DNA of 64,000 nucleotides, from NCBI RefSeq assembly GCF_001552195.1, contig NZ_BCQS01000005.1:434001-498000 (forward strand), written 5' to 3'. Positions within the stretch are counted from its first letter, which is position 1, and every line of letters begins with the position of its first letter. This document shows positions 8,183 to 17,186 of this stretch, in pieces. The DNA comes from Actinomadura latina NBRC 106108 (GTDB lineage Bacteria > Actinomycetota > Actinomycetes > Streptosporangiales > Streptosporangiaceae). The translations under genes were made by a program, and so were the position numbers. Below the pieces are notes generated by a model. The model was not told where the DNA came from and did no database searches. It worked only from the letters and a program-made list of their open reading frames with translations.

Positions 8183-8842
8183 TCAGCCGGGGGTGATGAA
8201 GGACGTTTCGTAGGCGAGGATCACGGCCTGGGTGCGGTCGCGGGCCTGGAGTTTGGCGAGGATGTTGCCGACGTGCGTCTTCACCGTCTGCGGGCTCACG
8301 AACAGGTCCTGCGCGATCTCGGCGTTCGAGCGGCCCTTGGCCATCAGCCGCAGCACGTCGCCCTCCCGCTCGGTGAGCCGCTCGTGCCAGCGCGCACCGC
8401 CCGCCCCGCCGCCTCCGGACGGGCCGTGCCGCGCGGCCAGCTCCCGGATCGCCGCCGGGAACAGCAGGCTGTCGCCGTGCGCGACCATCCGGATCGCCTG
8501 CAGGATCTCCTCCGGCCGCGCCCGCTTGAGCAGGAAGCCGTGCGCGCCGGCCTTCAGCGCGTCGTAGACGTACTCGTCGTTCTCGAACGTGGTGACGACG
8601 ATGATCCGCGGCGGCTCCGGCACCGTCTCCAGGATGCGGCGGGTCGCCTGGATGCCGTCCAGCCGCGGCATCCGCACGTCCATGAGGATCACGTCGGGGC
8701 GCAGCCGGCGCACCTCGCCCGGCACCTCCGACCCGTCGGACGCCTCGCCGACCACCGCCAGGTCGTCCTCGGCGTCGATGATGGCGGCGAGGCCCGCCCG
8801 GATCAGCCGCTCGTCGTCGACCAGCAGAACCTTGATCGTCAT
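8183..8842 (-). CDS. NarL/LuxR-type response regulator
   Basis: 219 residues. The receiver domain (about 1-120) has VDDERL, the phospho-acceptor Asp in ILMDVRMP, the switch Thr in VVTT and Lys in LLKRA. A C-terminal LuxR helix-turn-helix (LTEREGDVLRLMAKGRSNAEIAQDLFVSPQTVKTHVGNIL region) follows. It overlaps the upstream kinase gene by four bases (ATGA), so the two are translationally coupled. The targets are unknown. Confidence 0.93.
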   Translation of the reverse strand: MTIKVLLVDDERLIRAGLAAIIDAEDDLAVVGEASDGSEVPGEVRRLRPDVILMDVRMPRLDGIQATRRILETVPEPPRIIVVTTFENDEYVYDALKAGAHGFLLKRARPEEILQAIRMVAHGDSLLFPAAIRELAARHGPSGGGGAGGARWHERLTEREGDVLRLMAKGRSNAEIAQDLFVSPQTVKTHVGNILAKLQARDRTQAVILAYETSFITPG

Positions 8843-10071
8843 GTTCCGGACCTTAGCGGCAGCGAGACGCGGAACCGCCAGGCGTCCCCGTCGGCCCCGG
8901 CGGTCATGTCGCCGCGCAGCACGGTGACGCGCTCGCGCACCCCGGCGAGGCCCCGGCCGCCGCCGTGGTCGGCGCCGTCGCCCCGGTGCGCGCCGAGCGG
9001 GTTGCTCATCTCCATCTCCAGCCTCTCCCCGGCGATGCCGAGCCGCAGCCGCACCGGGACCTTCCCGGCGTGCCGCAACGCGTTCGTCAGCCCCTCCTGG
9101 ACGATCCGGTACGCCTCCCGCGACACCGCGGCCGGGACATGCTCCACCTCCGGGCCCACCTCCGCGTCGAGCTTCACGCCCGCGATCCGGGTCTGCTCCA
9201 GCAGCCGCCCCAGGTCCTTCAGCGTGGCCTGCGGCGCGGGACGGGACGCGTCCTCCCGCAGCAGCCCCAGCACATGGTCGAGGTCCTCCAGCGCGGCGCG
9301 GGCCGACTCCTCGATCGCGCCGAGCGCCTCCCGGGCGAACGCCGGGTCGCTGTCGAGGACGCGTCCGGCCGCCCCGGCCTGCAGGGTCACCACGCTGAGC
9401 GCGTGCCCCACCGAGTCGTGCAGCTCCCTGGCCAGCCGGTTGCGCTCGGCCAGCTTGACGGCCCTGGCCTCCGCGGCGGCGAGCCGCTCGGCGGCGGACG
9501 GGCCGAGGAGCCGCGGCGCGAGCCGGGACAGCAGTTCCCCCGCGGCGACGATGAGCGCCAGCAGCACCGCCAGCGACACCAGCCCGATCAGCGGCGCCGG
9601 CCACTGGGGCCAGTCGCGCTGCCACCCCCAGGCGGCCAGGAACCGGGTGTCCCAGGTCACCATCGGCGCGAGGATCACCACGACGGTGAACGGCGGGACC
9701 GCCAGGCTGAGTCCGCTGACCACCACGCCGGCGCCGAGGTGCAGGACGAACCAGGCGGCGGCCCTGATCCGGCTCTCCCATGAGCGCGCCGATCCGGGCG
9801 CGAGCGCCGCGGCGGGCCCCCCGAGCAGTTCCTTGGCGAGCGAGCCCTCCAGCAGCCGGACCGTCGGGACGAGCCCCGTCACGAACGTCGCCGCCCCCGG
9901 CAGCACGAGCAGCATGAGCACGGCGGTCACGACGGTGTTGCCCGTCGGCAGCACCGGGCTGAGGGTCATCGCGAGGAACCAGTACGGCATCAGCAGCGCG
10001 CCGCCCACCACGAGGTGGGCCCAGCGGCGCCAGGTCGTCCGCTCGATCAGCGGCCGGAACACGCGAATCAC
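8839..10071 (-). CDS. Sensor histidine kinase of the HisKA_3 (NarL-partner) class
   Basis: 410 residues. The N-terminal half holds about five membrane helices (around 15-35, 42-65, 105-130, 135-150, 160-185). A short coiled stretch leads to the HisKA_3 box RLARELHDSVGHALSVV with the phosphorylated His. A HATPase domain with N-box (EGLTNALRHAG) and G-box (GRGLAGVRERV) ends the protein. There is no extracytoplasmic sensor domain, so it probably senses within the membrane, as in DesK/LiaS-type kinases. It starts with GTG at 10071 after an AGGA. It forms a pair with the overlapping response regulator. Confidence 0.9.
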   Translation of the reverse strand: MIRVFRPLIERTTWRRWAHLVVGGALLMPYWFLAMTLSPVLPTGNTVVTAVLMLLVLPGAATFVTGLVPTVRLLEGSLAKELLGGPAAALAPGSARSWESRIRAAAWFVLHLGAGVVVSGLSLAVPPFTVVVILAPMVTWDTRFLAAWGWQRDWPQWPAPLIGLVSLAVLLALIVAAGELLSRLAPRLLGPSAAERLAAAEARAVKLAERNRLARELHDSVGHALSVVTLQAGAAGRVLDSDPAFAREALGAIEESARAALEDLDHVLGLLREDASRPAPQATLKDLGRLLEQTRIAGVKLDAEVGPEVEHVPAAVSREAYRIVQEGLTNALRHAGKVPVRLRLGIAGERLEMEMSNPLGAHRGDGADHGGGRGLAGVRERVTVLRGDMTAGADGDAWRFRVSLPLRSGT

Positions 10072-10129
10072 ACGACGATCCTGGCAGACGCGGCCCCGGA
10101 CCCCCTCCCCCGCGAGAGGGAGTGCGGTC

Positions 10130-12166
10130 CTACGCCCTGCCCTGCTCCTCGGCCGCGGCCTTGTCCCGTTCGGCGAGCTTGGCCAGGCGGGCGTTGTAGA
10201 CGGCCAGGTCGTCGTCCTCGGAGCGGCCGCCGGGCTTGGCGGCGCGGTCGGCCCTGCGGTCCATGCGCCGCGCCTGCCGCTGGTCGTCGGCGTACCACTG
10301 GAACGCCATCACGAGCAGGACGATGAACGTCGGGATCTCCCCGAACCCCCAGGCGATCGCGCCGCCGGTGTGCTGGTCGTGCAGCGTCGTGGTGCCCCAC
10401 GGCGGGTCGACGGCCCCGTACCAGCCGCGCGCCAGCGCCTGGCTCATGCTCATCAGGGCGATGCCGAAGAAGGCGTGGAACGGCATCGTGACGAACAGCA
10501 GGAGGAGCCGGCCGGGGTAGGGCAGCTTCCTCGGCGCCGGGTCGACGCCGAGCAGGACCCAGAAGAACAGCGACCCGGCCGCGAGGAAGTGCATCATCAT
10601 CGCGATGTGGCCGAGGTGGTTGCGCATCGCCGCCGCGAACAGCGGCGTGAAGTACAGCGCGAAGGTGCTCACCACGAAGATGACGGTCGCGATCCCGGGA
10701 TGGGCGATGAACGCGAGGTAGCGGCTGTGCAGCAGCGCGGTCAGCCACTCGCGCGGGCCGCGGTCGCCGCGCACCCGGGCGGGCTTCAGCGCGCGCAGCG
10801 CCAGCGTCACCGGCGCGCCGACGACCAGGAAGATCGGCGTCAGCATGTTCAGCACCATGTGCTGCGCCATGTGCACGCTGAACAGGATCGGCGCGTACTT
10901 GGCGACGCCGGTCTGCGTGACGGCGACGATGGTGACGAGTCCCACGCACCACGCGGCGGTGCGTCCCATCGGCCAGGAGTCGCCGCGCCGCCGCAGCCGG
11001 ACGACGGCGCCGAGGTAGAGGCCGCCGAGGACGGCGACGAGGGCGGCGAAGAACAGGTCGAACTGCCAGAGCGTCAGCAGCCGCAGCGGCGTGACCTCGG
11101 GCGGCATGTCGTAGCCGAGCAGCGACCTGACCGCGGACTCCGGCTCGGCCGGCGCGGGCGGCGCGGTCCGCGCCAGCGCGACGGCGAGGCCCATGGTGGC
11201 CGCCATCACCGCGGCCTCGACGGACGCGAACCGGGCGAACGCCCCCGGCTTGCGGTCCTGGAGGGCGGGCAGCGTCCGGGTCCGGTGCCACCAGCCGAAC
11301 CAGCCGAGCACCCCGAACGCGATGATCTTGCCGAGGGCGAGCCGCCCGTAGTTCGTGGTCGCCAGCTCGGCGGGATCGGGCAGCCGGGCGACCACGTTCA
11401 CCAGGCCGCTGGCGCCGACGGTGATGTAGCACCACAGGGCCATGCGGCTGAACCGCTCGGCCATGATCGGCAGCCGGTCGCGGCGGAGCAGCGCGTGCAC
11501 GCCGACGATGGCGAGCCCGCCGACCCAGGGCGCGACGGCGGCGACGTGCAGCGCGACGCCGGTCGTGGCGGTGGCGTGGTTGGCGGCCGAGGCCGAGTGC
11601 CCGGTCAGCGGGGCGGGCAGCAGCGCGATCCCGGCCATGGCGAGCAGCCCGAACGCGGCGGCGGGCGTGGTGGTGGTGCGCGCCAGCAGCGCCACCACCA
11701 CGGCCAGCAGCACCACGAGCATGAGGGCGGTGCCCTGCGGCAGCGAGCCGACGTAGCTGCTCAGCTCGCTGCCGGTGAGGACCTCCCCGGCCGGCTGGCC
11801 GAGGACGTCCGCGACGGTGAAGACCAGGGTGGCCGCCGCGGCGGCGGCCCACCCGGCGGCGAGCCAGGACGCGGCGTTCAGGTAGCCGGTCGCGTCCCCG
11901 GACAGCCGGGTGGCGCCGCGCCCGCCCTCGAACGGCAGGAACGCGGCGGCGGCCAGCAGGGCGCCGACGGTCAGCGCGGACAGCAGGTCCATGGCCACCC
12001 GGGCGGCGGGCAGCCCCCACCGGGTGAGGGCGCCGGCGTCGCCGAGGCCGGGGATGACCTTCTCGGTGACCGAGCCGCCGAGGACGAGCCCGGCCACCAG
12101 CAGCGCGGCGGCCGCCGCCGCGGCGGCCGCGGCGGCCCGCCAGACGCCCAGGCTGCCCTTACTCAC
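10130..12166 (-). CDS. CopD-CtaG fusion: copper transport/cytochrome c oxidase assembly membrane protein
   Basis: 678 residues. The N-terminal half (to about residue 330) has the helices and GHSASAANHATATTGVALHVAAVAPWVGGL motif region of the copper resistance CopD family. The C-terminal half (about 360-640) is caa3-type CtaG: FSVHMAQHMVLNML, AMRNHLGHIAMMMHFLAAGSLFFW and PFHAFFGIALM carry conserved His/Met. Such fusions are usual in actinomycetes and import or deliver copper to oxidase. A run of about ten alanines lies at residues 11-21. The gene overlaps the copC stop by eight bases and so follows it in one operon. Confidence 0.9.
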   Translation of the reverse strand: MSKGSLGVWRAAAAAAAAAAALLVAGLVLGGSVTEKVIPGLGDAGALTRWGLPAARVAMDLLSALTVGALLAAAAFLPFEGGRGATRLSGDATGYLNAASWLAAGWAAAAAATLVFTVADVLGQPAGEVLTGSELSSYVGSLPQGTALMLVVLLAVVVALLARTTTTPAAAFGLLAMAGIALLPAPLTGHSASAANHATATTGVALHVAAVAPWVGGLAIVGVHALLRRDRLPIMAERFSRMALWCYITVGASGLVNVVARLPDPAELATTNYGRLALGKIIAFGVLGWFGWWHRTRTLPALQDRKPGAFARFASVEAAVMAATMGLAVALARTAPPAPAEPESAVRSLLGYDMPPEVTPLRLLTLWQFDLFFAALVAVLGGLYLGAVVRLRRRGDSWPMGRTAAWCVGLVTIVAVTQTGVAKYAPILFSVHMAQHMVLNMLTPIFLVVGAPVTLALRALKPARVRGDRGPREWLTALLHSRYLAFIAHPGIATVIFVVSTFALYFTPLFAAAMRNHLGHIAMMMHFLAAGSLFFWVLLGVDPAPRKLPYPGRLLLLFVTMPFHAFFGIALMSMSQALARGWYGAVDPPWGTTTLHDQHTGGAIAWGFGEIPTFIVLLVMAFQWYADDQRQARRMDRRADRAAKPGGRSEDDDLAVYNARLAKLAERDKAAAEEQGRA

Positions 12167-12788
12167 TTCCGGTTGCCGCCTGGTGCTTGCGCTTGGCGCG
12201 GTACACGATGCCGACGCCGATGCCGACGCCGGCGAGGAGGCCGACGATGATCAGCACCCAGAGGACCGCGCCGGAGCCGGAGTCATCCTGCTCGGCGGCC
12301 TGCTCCTGGTCGACCTTGAGCGGCTGCTCGTTGGCGGTGGCGGCGTCGCCCGTCTGCTCCTCGACGCCGACCCCGCCGGCGGACGGCGCGGGCGCGGCGG
12401 CCTCGCCCCCGGCGGCGGTGAACGTCAGGTCGTCGCTCTCGATCGGGTGCCCGTCCTCGCCGACGACCCGGTAGGCCACCGTGTAGGACCCGTCGGGCAG
12501 CGGCCCCGTCAGCCGCTGCGTCACCGTCGTGCCGGAGCGTTCCGCCTCGCCGGACTGGTACGTCTTGTTCTGGGCGTCCTTGACGACCACCTTCGCCAGG
12601 CTGATCTTGTCGCTGAAGACCAGCTTCACCTCGGTGACCGACTCCGCCGACGCGCCCTTGCCGGGCGTGCTTCCGACGAGCCGGGTGTGCGCCAGCGCGG
12701 GAGGGGCGGTCAGGGCGCCGAGGACGAGGGCGAGGGCGGCGACGACGCCGAGACGGCGCACGGGCCGGCGGGGCTTGTGCATGTTCAT
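12159..12788 (-). CDS. CopC-domain copper-binding protein with C-terminal membrane anchor
   Basis: 209 residues. A Sec signal peptide (about 1-33) is predicted to end at ALA, leaving His as the mature N-terminus (HTRLVGSTP). That is the first Cu(II) ligand of CopC proteins; GEDGHPIESD supplies the other His/Asp. After the beta-sandwich (to about 130) there is a low-complexity Ala/Gln linker, then one transmembrane helix (about 178-198) and a basic tail. It binds copper outside the membrane and probably passes it to the fused CopD downstream. Start 12788 or the ATG two codons later are both possible. Confidence 0.88.
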   Translation of the reverse strand: MNMHKPRRPVRRLGVVAALALVLGALTAPPALAHTRLVGSTPGKGASAESVTEVKLVFSDKISLAKVVVKDAQNKTYQSGEAERSGTTVTQRLTGPLPDGSYTVAYRVVGEDGHPIESDDLTFTAAGGEAAAPAPSAGGVGVEEQTGDAATANEQPLKVDQEQAAEQDDSGSGAVLWVLIIVGLLAGVGIGVGIVYRAKRKHQAATGSE

Positions 12789-12892
12789 GGAGGGCCGGGT
12801 TCTCTTGTGAGTTGAAGGGCTTCATCTACCCTACTGAGCCCGCCACCATGGCACGTCCCGGGTCGCCGAGTGCCGCGATCCGGTGAAAACGA

Positions 12893-13990
12893 TCAGCTGC
12901 AGTCGCAGCAGCAGCCGTCGCAGCAGTCGCAGTCGCAGCAGTCGCCGCAGTCGCCGCAGCCGCTGCAGCCGTCGTCGCAGTTGCGCGTGCACCAGCAGCG
13001 GTCGCCGCACGAGCTCCCGTGGTGCTCGCTCCACTCCGGCTGGAAGACGCCGCAGGTGCCGCACACGAGCGCACCGGTGAAGCACGGCACCGGCCATCCG
13101 GGGCGCGGCGGCCGGGGCCCGTGCTTCGACAGGCTCTCCGGGCCGGCGAAGACCCGGTCGACGGAGCGGCCCACCTCGCGGTCCAGCAGTGCCCGGACGA
13201 GCCGCGGCCGCTCCAGCTCCAGGTCGGCGAGGGCGAGGCGGAGCCCGTGCAGGGCGTCGTCCGCGTGCCGCCGGGCCTCGCCGAGGGTGGTACCGGTGGC
13301 CAGGAGCGGGTTGTAGGCGCCGGCCGCCCGGTCGTCCGCGAGGTCCTCGACCGCGTCGATCAGGTGCGCGAGGCGGCCGAAGAATCGGCCCGCCTCGGCG
13401 AGCGTCTCGGCGTTGGCCTCCGCGCCGGCGATGACGGCCGTGTGCGCGAAGACGGCGGCGACGGCGGTCTCCGTGGGCTCGGTCAGGTCGAGCAGCCCGA
13501 GGCCGGGCGCCGCCTCCAGGGCGGGCTGGCGCGCGACGGCCTCGCGCAGCACCGACGGGTCGAAGCCGACCGCCGCGCCCGTCCGCTCGCCCGCCGCGTC
13601 CCAGCGGCCGGCCATCCGCCCGGCCGCGGCGGCGACCAGGCGGCGCCGGTACGGACCGTCGCCGTCCGCGACATGGTCGCGCGTCTTGCCCGCCGCGAGC
13701 AGCAGCGACGCGGCGGCGGCCAGCCGCGCGCCCTGCGCCTTCGCGGTGACGACCTCCGCGGTCTTCATGCCGCGCAGCGCGCACGGCCCGGCCTTGCGGC
13801 GCGGCGGCGGCTCCGGCGCCTGCGCCTCGACCAGGACCGACACCAGCAGCCCGTCGTAGTTGGTGACGAGCCGCGCGGCCTGGCCGTGCTCGGCCCGCAG
13901 TGTCAGGCACAGCCCGCAGAGATGCGCCATCCAGTCCTTGAACAACGACCCGCACAGGACGTGCCTGCATGGCCGCACCACACCGAACAC
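12893..13990 (-). CDS. DUF5685 family protein with an extreme Cys/Asp-rich C-terminal tail
   Basis: 365 residues, GTG start preceded by GGGGAGA. The body is alpha-helical. It begins FGVVRPCRH, then CGLCLTLRAEHG, and contains LIDAVEDLADDRAAGAYNPL, an Asp-rich helix like that of squalene/phytoene-synthase-type folds; this resemblance is my inference. Actinomycete proteins with this N-terminus are grouped as DUF5685, function unknown. From about residue 325 the chain has 16 cysteines in the last 38 residues, mostly in C-D-C, C-C and C-x-x-C patterns with alternating Asp, as in metallothionein-like metal sites. It sits beside the copper module but is separated from copC by 104 bp. Confidence 0.7.
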   Translation of the reverse strand: MFGVVRPCRHVLCGSLFKDWMAHLCGLCLTLRAEHGQAARLVTNYDGLLVSVLVEAQAPEPPPRRKAGPCALRGMKTAEVVTAKAQGARLAAAASLLLAAGKTRDHVADGDGPYRRRLVAAAAGRMAGRWDAAGERTGAAVGFDPSVLREAVARQPALEAAPGLGLLDLTEPTETAVAAVFAHTAVIAGAEANAETLAEAGRFFGRLAHLIDAVEDLADDRAAGAYNPLLATGTTLGEARRHADDALHGLRLALADLELERPRLVRALLDREVGRSVDRVFAGPESLSKHGPRPPRPGWPVPCFTGALVCGTCGVFQPEWSEHHGSSCGDRCWCTRNCDDGCSGCGDCGDCCDCDCCDGCCCDCS

Positions 13991-14054
13991 CCGTATCTCC
14001 CCACCTCAGGCAACTCGCAGCATTATGGACGCCGCGGCACCCGGGTCGGTTCGG

Positions 14055-15353
14055 TCAGACCCCCACGCAGGTGAGCGCGCGGCGGTAGGCGGCCATCCGG
14101 GGCTCCTCGGTGGGGCCCGCCCCGGCCAGCACCTCGGCGAGGTCGAACCACGCCTGCGCGGCCTCCCGGGACGACTCCATCTGCTCCAGGCAGGTCGCGG
14201 CGCGGGTCAGCACCTCGACGGCGCGGTCCCGGCGGCCGAGCCGCACCGACGCCTCGCCGAGCACGGTCAGCGCCCCGGCGGTGGCCCGGCGCGGGGCGTC
14301 CCCGAGCAGGTCGAGGGCCTCCTCGGCGAGGGTCACCGCCTCGGCGGGACGGCCGAGCGCGGTCTCCGCGCGGGCCAGCTCGGTCAGGCACCAGGCGACG
14401 TCGATCTCCCCGGAGGAGCTGGCGCTGATCTCGCCGCGCACCCGGGCCAGCAGCTCGCGGGCGCGGGCGGCCTGATCGGGACGCGCGCGCAGCAGCAGCC
14501 CGGCGTAGATGACGCGGAGCCGGTTCAGGTCGCGGGGGTCCTCGCCGTCGCCGGCCAGCATCAGCGCCCGCTCGGCCAGCGTGACGCCGTCCTCGTACTC
14601 GCCGCGGATCTCCGCGACGTAGGCGGCCTCCCAGTAGGCGACCATCCGCGCCCGGGGGCTGCCGATCCGCTCGGCCCGCTCGACGAGCTGGACGGCGAGC
14701 TGGCGGGCCCGGACGAGGTCGCCGCGCTCGATGAACGCGGCGAGCAGCGCCGCGCCGAGGTGCACGGCGGCGTCGGTGGAGTCGGCGCCGGTCGCGATGA
14801 GGTGCCGCAGCGCGCTCTCGGCCGCCTCGACGCCGGCGCTGACGTCGCCGCGCTCGCGCAGGCAGCGGCTCAGCGCGACGTGCACCTTCGCCCAGTGGTC
14901 GAGGTCGGCCTCGGCGGAGGCCTCCTCGGTCAGCGCCGCCAGCCCGGCGATCGCCTCCTCCAGCTCGCCGGCGGCCCTCAGCGCGAGGGCGTGGCCCCAG
15001 CGCGCCTGGTGCAGCATCTCCGGCAGCGCGACCGCGTCGGCGTTCGCGAGGACCTCGGCGAACCGGGCCCGCGCCTCGGCCGCCGCGCCGTTGCTCAGCG
15101 CGATCTCGGCGTAGTCGAGCGTGACGCGCAGCTCGTCCACGACGTCCTCGCTGACGCCGCTGACGAGGTAGGTCGCCGAGCAGTTCAGCTTCCCGGCCAG
15201 CAGCTCGACCACGCTCGGGGCCGGCACCCGCTTGTCGCTCTCGATCAGCGAGATGTAGCTGTCGGACAGCTCGGGGAACGCCAGCTGCGCCTGGCTCACG
15301 CCCTGCCGGATCCGCAGGGCGCGGATCCGCTGCCCCAGTGTCTCCCGATCCAT
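14055..15353 (-). CDS. XRE-type helix-turn-helix regulator with TPR domain
   Basis: 432 residues. The N-terminal HTH_3 domain (about 5-62) has the recognisable turn GVSQAQLAF and ELSDSYISLIESDKRVP. The rest (70-430) is a series of alanine-rich helical hairpins of TPR type (for example AAEARARFAEVL, LEEAIAGLAALTEEA, DGVTLAERALML). In other actinomycetes such XRE-TPR proteins bind a peptide or small ligand through the TPRs to control differentiation or secretion genes. No cognate peptide gene is visible nearby. It is divergent from the purine permease gene across 277 bp. Confidence 0.85.
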   Translation of the reverse strand: MDRETLGQRIRALRIRQGVSQAQLAFPELSDSYISLIESDKRVPAPSVVELLAGKLNCSATYLVSGVSEDVVDELRVTLDYAEIALSNGAAAEARARFAEVLANADAVALPEMLHQARWGHALALRAAGELEEAIAGLAALTEEASAEADLDHWAKVHVALSRCLRERGDVSAGVEAAESALRHLIATGADSTDAAVHLGAALLAAFIERGDLVRARQLAVQLVERAERIGSPRARMVAYWEAAYVAEIRGEYEDGVTLAERALMLAGDGEDPRDLNRLRVIYAGLLLRARPDQAARARELLARVRGEISASSSGEIDVAWCLTELARAETALGRPAEAVTLAEEALDLLGDAPRRATAGALTVLGEASVRLGRRDRAVEVLTRAATCLEQMESSREAAQAWFDLAEVLAGAGPTEEPRMAAYRRALTCVGV

Positions 15354-15492
15354 CGTGTGACCACCGCCTACAAGTTTTCACCACAGGGTGCTCGCCGCGC
15401 GCCGGGCGAGGAAGAAGCCGACTCGATCCCCAAGTGTGCCGATGTCCCGGCCGGTCAGGCCCGCGATTCGCCGTATTCGGTACCGAAGCGTG

Positions 15493-15521
15493 TTCGAATT
15501 CGCACCAGCGCAGGCTATAGC
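15493..15521 (+). promoter_or_regulatory. Possible sigma-70-type promoter for the permease gene
   Basis: TTCGAA (15493-15498) and TATAGC (15516-15521) are spaced 17 bp, about 110 bp upstream of the permease ATG. The -35 overlaps the palindrome cgaattcg, which could be an operator. The rest of the 277-bp divergent region shows nothing I recognise. The match is weak and based on spacing only. Confidence 0.3.
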
Positions 15522-15630
15522 GGACGCCCCGCCCCCGTCACGCTCCGGAGTCCGCACCGGCTAACCTGTGCCTCGCCCGAATCCGGACCACGCCGCCGGA
15601 ACAACCGCCGCGCAGAGATGAGCGCCCGCC

Positions 15631-17076
15631 ATGTCCAAGATCAATACCGGGAAGACCGACGAATCGCCGCCGGCCGGCGGGGGCGGGCCGCTGGAGCGGC
15701 TGTTCGACCTCCGGGGGCGCGATACGACCGTCGCGCGCGAGCTGCGCGGCGGGGTCACCACGTTCTTCGCGATGGCCTACATCATCCTGCTGAACCCGAT
15801 CATCCTCGGCGGGGCGAAGGACGTCACCGGCGCGACGCTGTCGATCCCGCAGCTGACCACGATGACCGCGCTGTCCGCCGCGATCGCCACGGTGATCATG
15901 GGCCTGGTGGGCAACGCGCCGCTGGCGCTCGCCGCGGGCCTCGGCATCAACGCGGTCGTGGCGTTCCAGGCGGCGCCGGTGATGACCTGGCCGCAGGCGA
16001 TGGGCCTGGTGGTGATCGAGGGCGCGGTGATCGTGGTGCTGGCGCTCACCGGCATCCGCGAGCGGATCATGAACTCGATCCCGCTGGCGCTCAAGCACGC
16101 GATCGCGGTCGGCATCGGCGCGTTCATCGCGCTGGTCGGCCTCTACGACTCGGGGTTCGTCACCTCCAGCGCCACCAGCCCGCCGCTGTCCCTCGGCACC
16201 GGCGGCCACCTGGAGACGTGGCCGACGCTGGTCTTCGCGCTCACCCTGCTGCTGATGATCGTCCTCTATGTGCGGCGGGTGCCGGGCGCGATCCTGATCA
16301 GCATCATCGCCGGGACGGTCGGCGCGGTGCTCATCCAGGAGAACGCGTCCGTCAAGGAGGGCGGCTGGGGCATCGTCACCCCGAACATGCCCGACAAGCT
16401 GTTCGCGGCGCCCGACTTCGGGCTCTTCGGGGAGTTCGACCTGTTCGGCGGGTTCGGCCGGGCCGGGATCATCACCGCGCTGGTCGTGCTGTTCACCCTG
16501 GTGCTGTCGGGCTTCTTCGACGCGATGGGCACGATCCTCGGGGTCAGCGACGAGGCGGGCCTGCTGGACGAGAAGGGCCAGGTCCCGCGGCTCGGCCGGA
16601 TCCTGTCGGTGGACGGCCTGTCCGCCGCGTTCGGCGGCGTCACCAGCTCGTCCGCCAACACGGTGTTCGTGGAGTCCGCGGCCGGCGTCGGCGAGGGCGC
16701 CCGGACCGGCCTCGCCAACATCGCCACCGGCGCGCTGTTCGCGGTGACGCTGTTCCTCACCCCGCTCGCCGCGACCGTCCCGGCGCAGGCCGCCGCGCCC
16801 GCGCTGGTCGTCGTCGGCGCACTGATGATGACGCAGGTCGCGAAGGTGGACTGGACCGACCTGGAGCTGACGATCCCGGCGTTCCTCACCATCATCCTCA
16901 TGCCGTTCACGTTCTCGATCACCATCGGGATCGGCGGCGGGATGGTCGCCTACGCGCTGATCAAGCTGGCCAAGGGCAAGATCCGCGAGGTGTCGATCTG
17001 GCTGTGGCCGGTGGTGGTGCTGTTCCTGATCTTCTTCGCGATCAACCCGATCGAGCAGTGGCTGAACGTGCGCTGA
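15631..17076 (+). CDS. NCS2-family AzgA-type purine (hypoxanthine/guanine/adenine) permease
   Basis: 481 residues, about 12-14 membrane segments. RELRGGVTTFFAMAYIILLNPIIL at the N-terminus and the AAGLGINAVVAF and GVTSSSANTVFVESAAGVGEGARTGLANI motifs identify the AzgA/PbuG branch of NCS2 transporters, which import purine bases with protons. The family's substrate-site Asp/Glu positions appear intact (FFDAMGTILGVSDEAG). It stands alone and is divergent from an XRE-TPR regulator. The exact purine cannot be assigned. Confidence 0.9.
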   Translation: MSKINTGKTDESPPAGGGGPLERLFDLRGRDTTVARELRGGVTTFFAMAYIILLNPIILGGAKDVTGATLSIPQLTTMTALSAAIATVIMGLVGNAPLALAAGLGINAVVAFQAAPVMTWPQAMGLVVIEGAVIVVLALTGIRERIMNSIPLALKHAIAVGIGAFIALVGLYDSGFVTSSATSPPLSLGTGGHLETWPTLVFALTLLLMIVLYVRRVPGAILISIIAGTVGAVLIQENASVKEGGWGIVTPNMPDKLFAAPDFGLFGEFDLFGGFGRAGIITALVVLFTLVLSGFFDAMGTILGVSDEAGLLDEKGQVPRLGRILSVDGLSAAFGGVTSSSANTVFVESAAGVGEGARTGLANIATGALFAVTLFLTPLAATVPAQAAAPALVVVGALMMTQVAKVDWTDLELTIPAFLTIILMPFTFSITIGIGGGMVAYALIKLAKGKIREVSIWLWPVVVLFLIFFAINPIEQWLNVR

Positions 17077-17105
17077 CCACCCCGGGAGAACACGGCTCTG
17101 CGGCC

Positions 17106-17141
17106 ATTTGAGACTCTCGGACGCGTTTGCGGGTGTCAAAT
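17106..17141. promoter_or_regulatory. Imperfect inverted repeat between permease and glycerate kinase genes
   Basis: ATTTGAGAC and GTGTCAAAT form 9-bp arms with one mismatch around an 18-bp spacer, 30 bp after the permease stop. It could be an operator for the kinase gene or a weak terminator; no T-run follows. A smaller AGGTA/TACCT dyad at 17165-17180 lies just before the kinase start. Confidence 0.3.
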
Positions 17142-17186
17142 AGTGCCGTCATGGCGTAAGCAGAAGGTAGGGCTTTACCTCCCGGC

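Noticed and set aside
8273-12250. Very long open frame on the plus strand opposite several minus-strand genes
   Set aside because: It is an antisense frame kept open by GC bias; composition is Arg/Gly/Pro/Gln-rich and the minus-strand genes have clear domains.
12897-12975. Dense gca/gtc repeats resembling a minisatellite or CRISPR-like array
   Set aside because: They are the codons of the Cys/Asp tail of the DUF5685 gene, lie in frame, and have no constant repeat-spacer structure.
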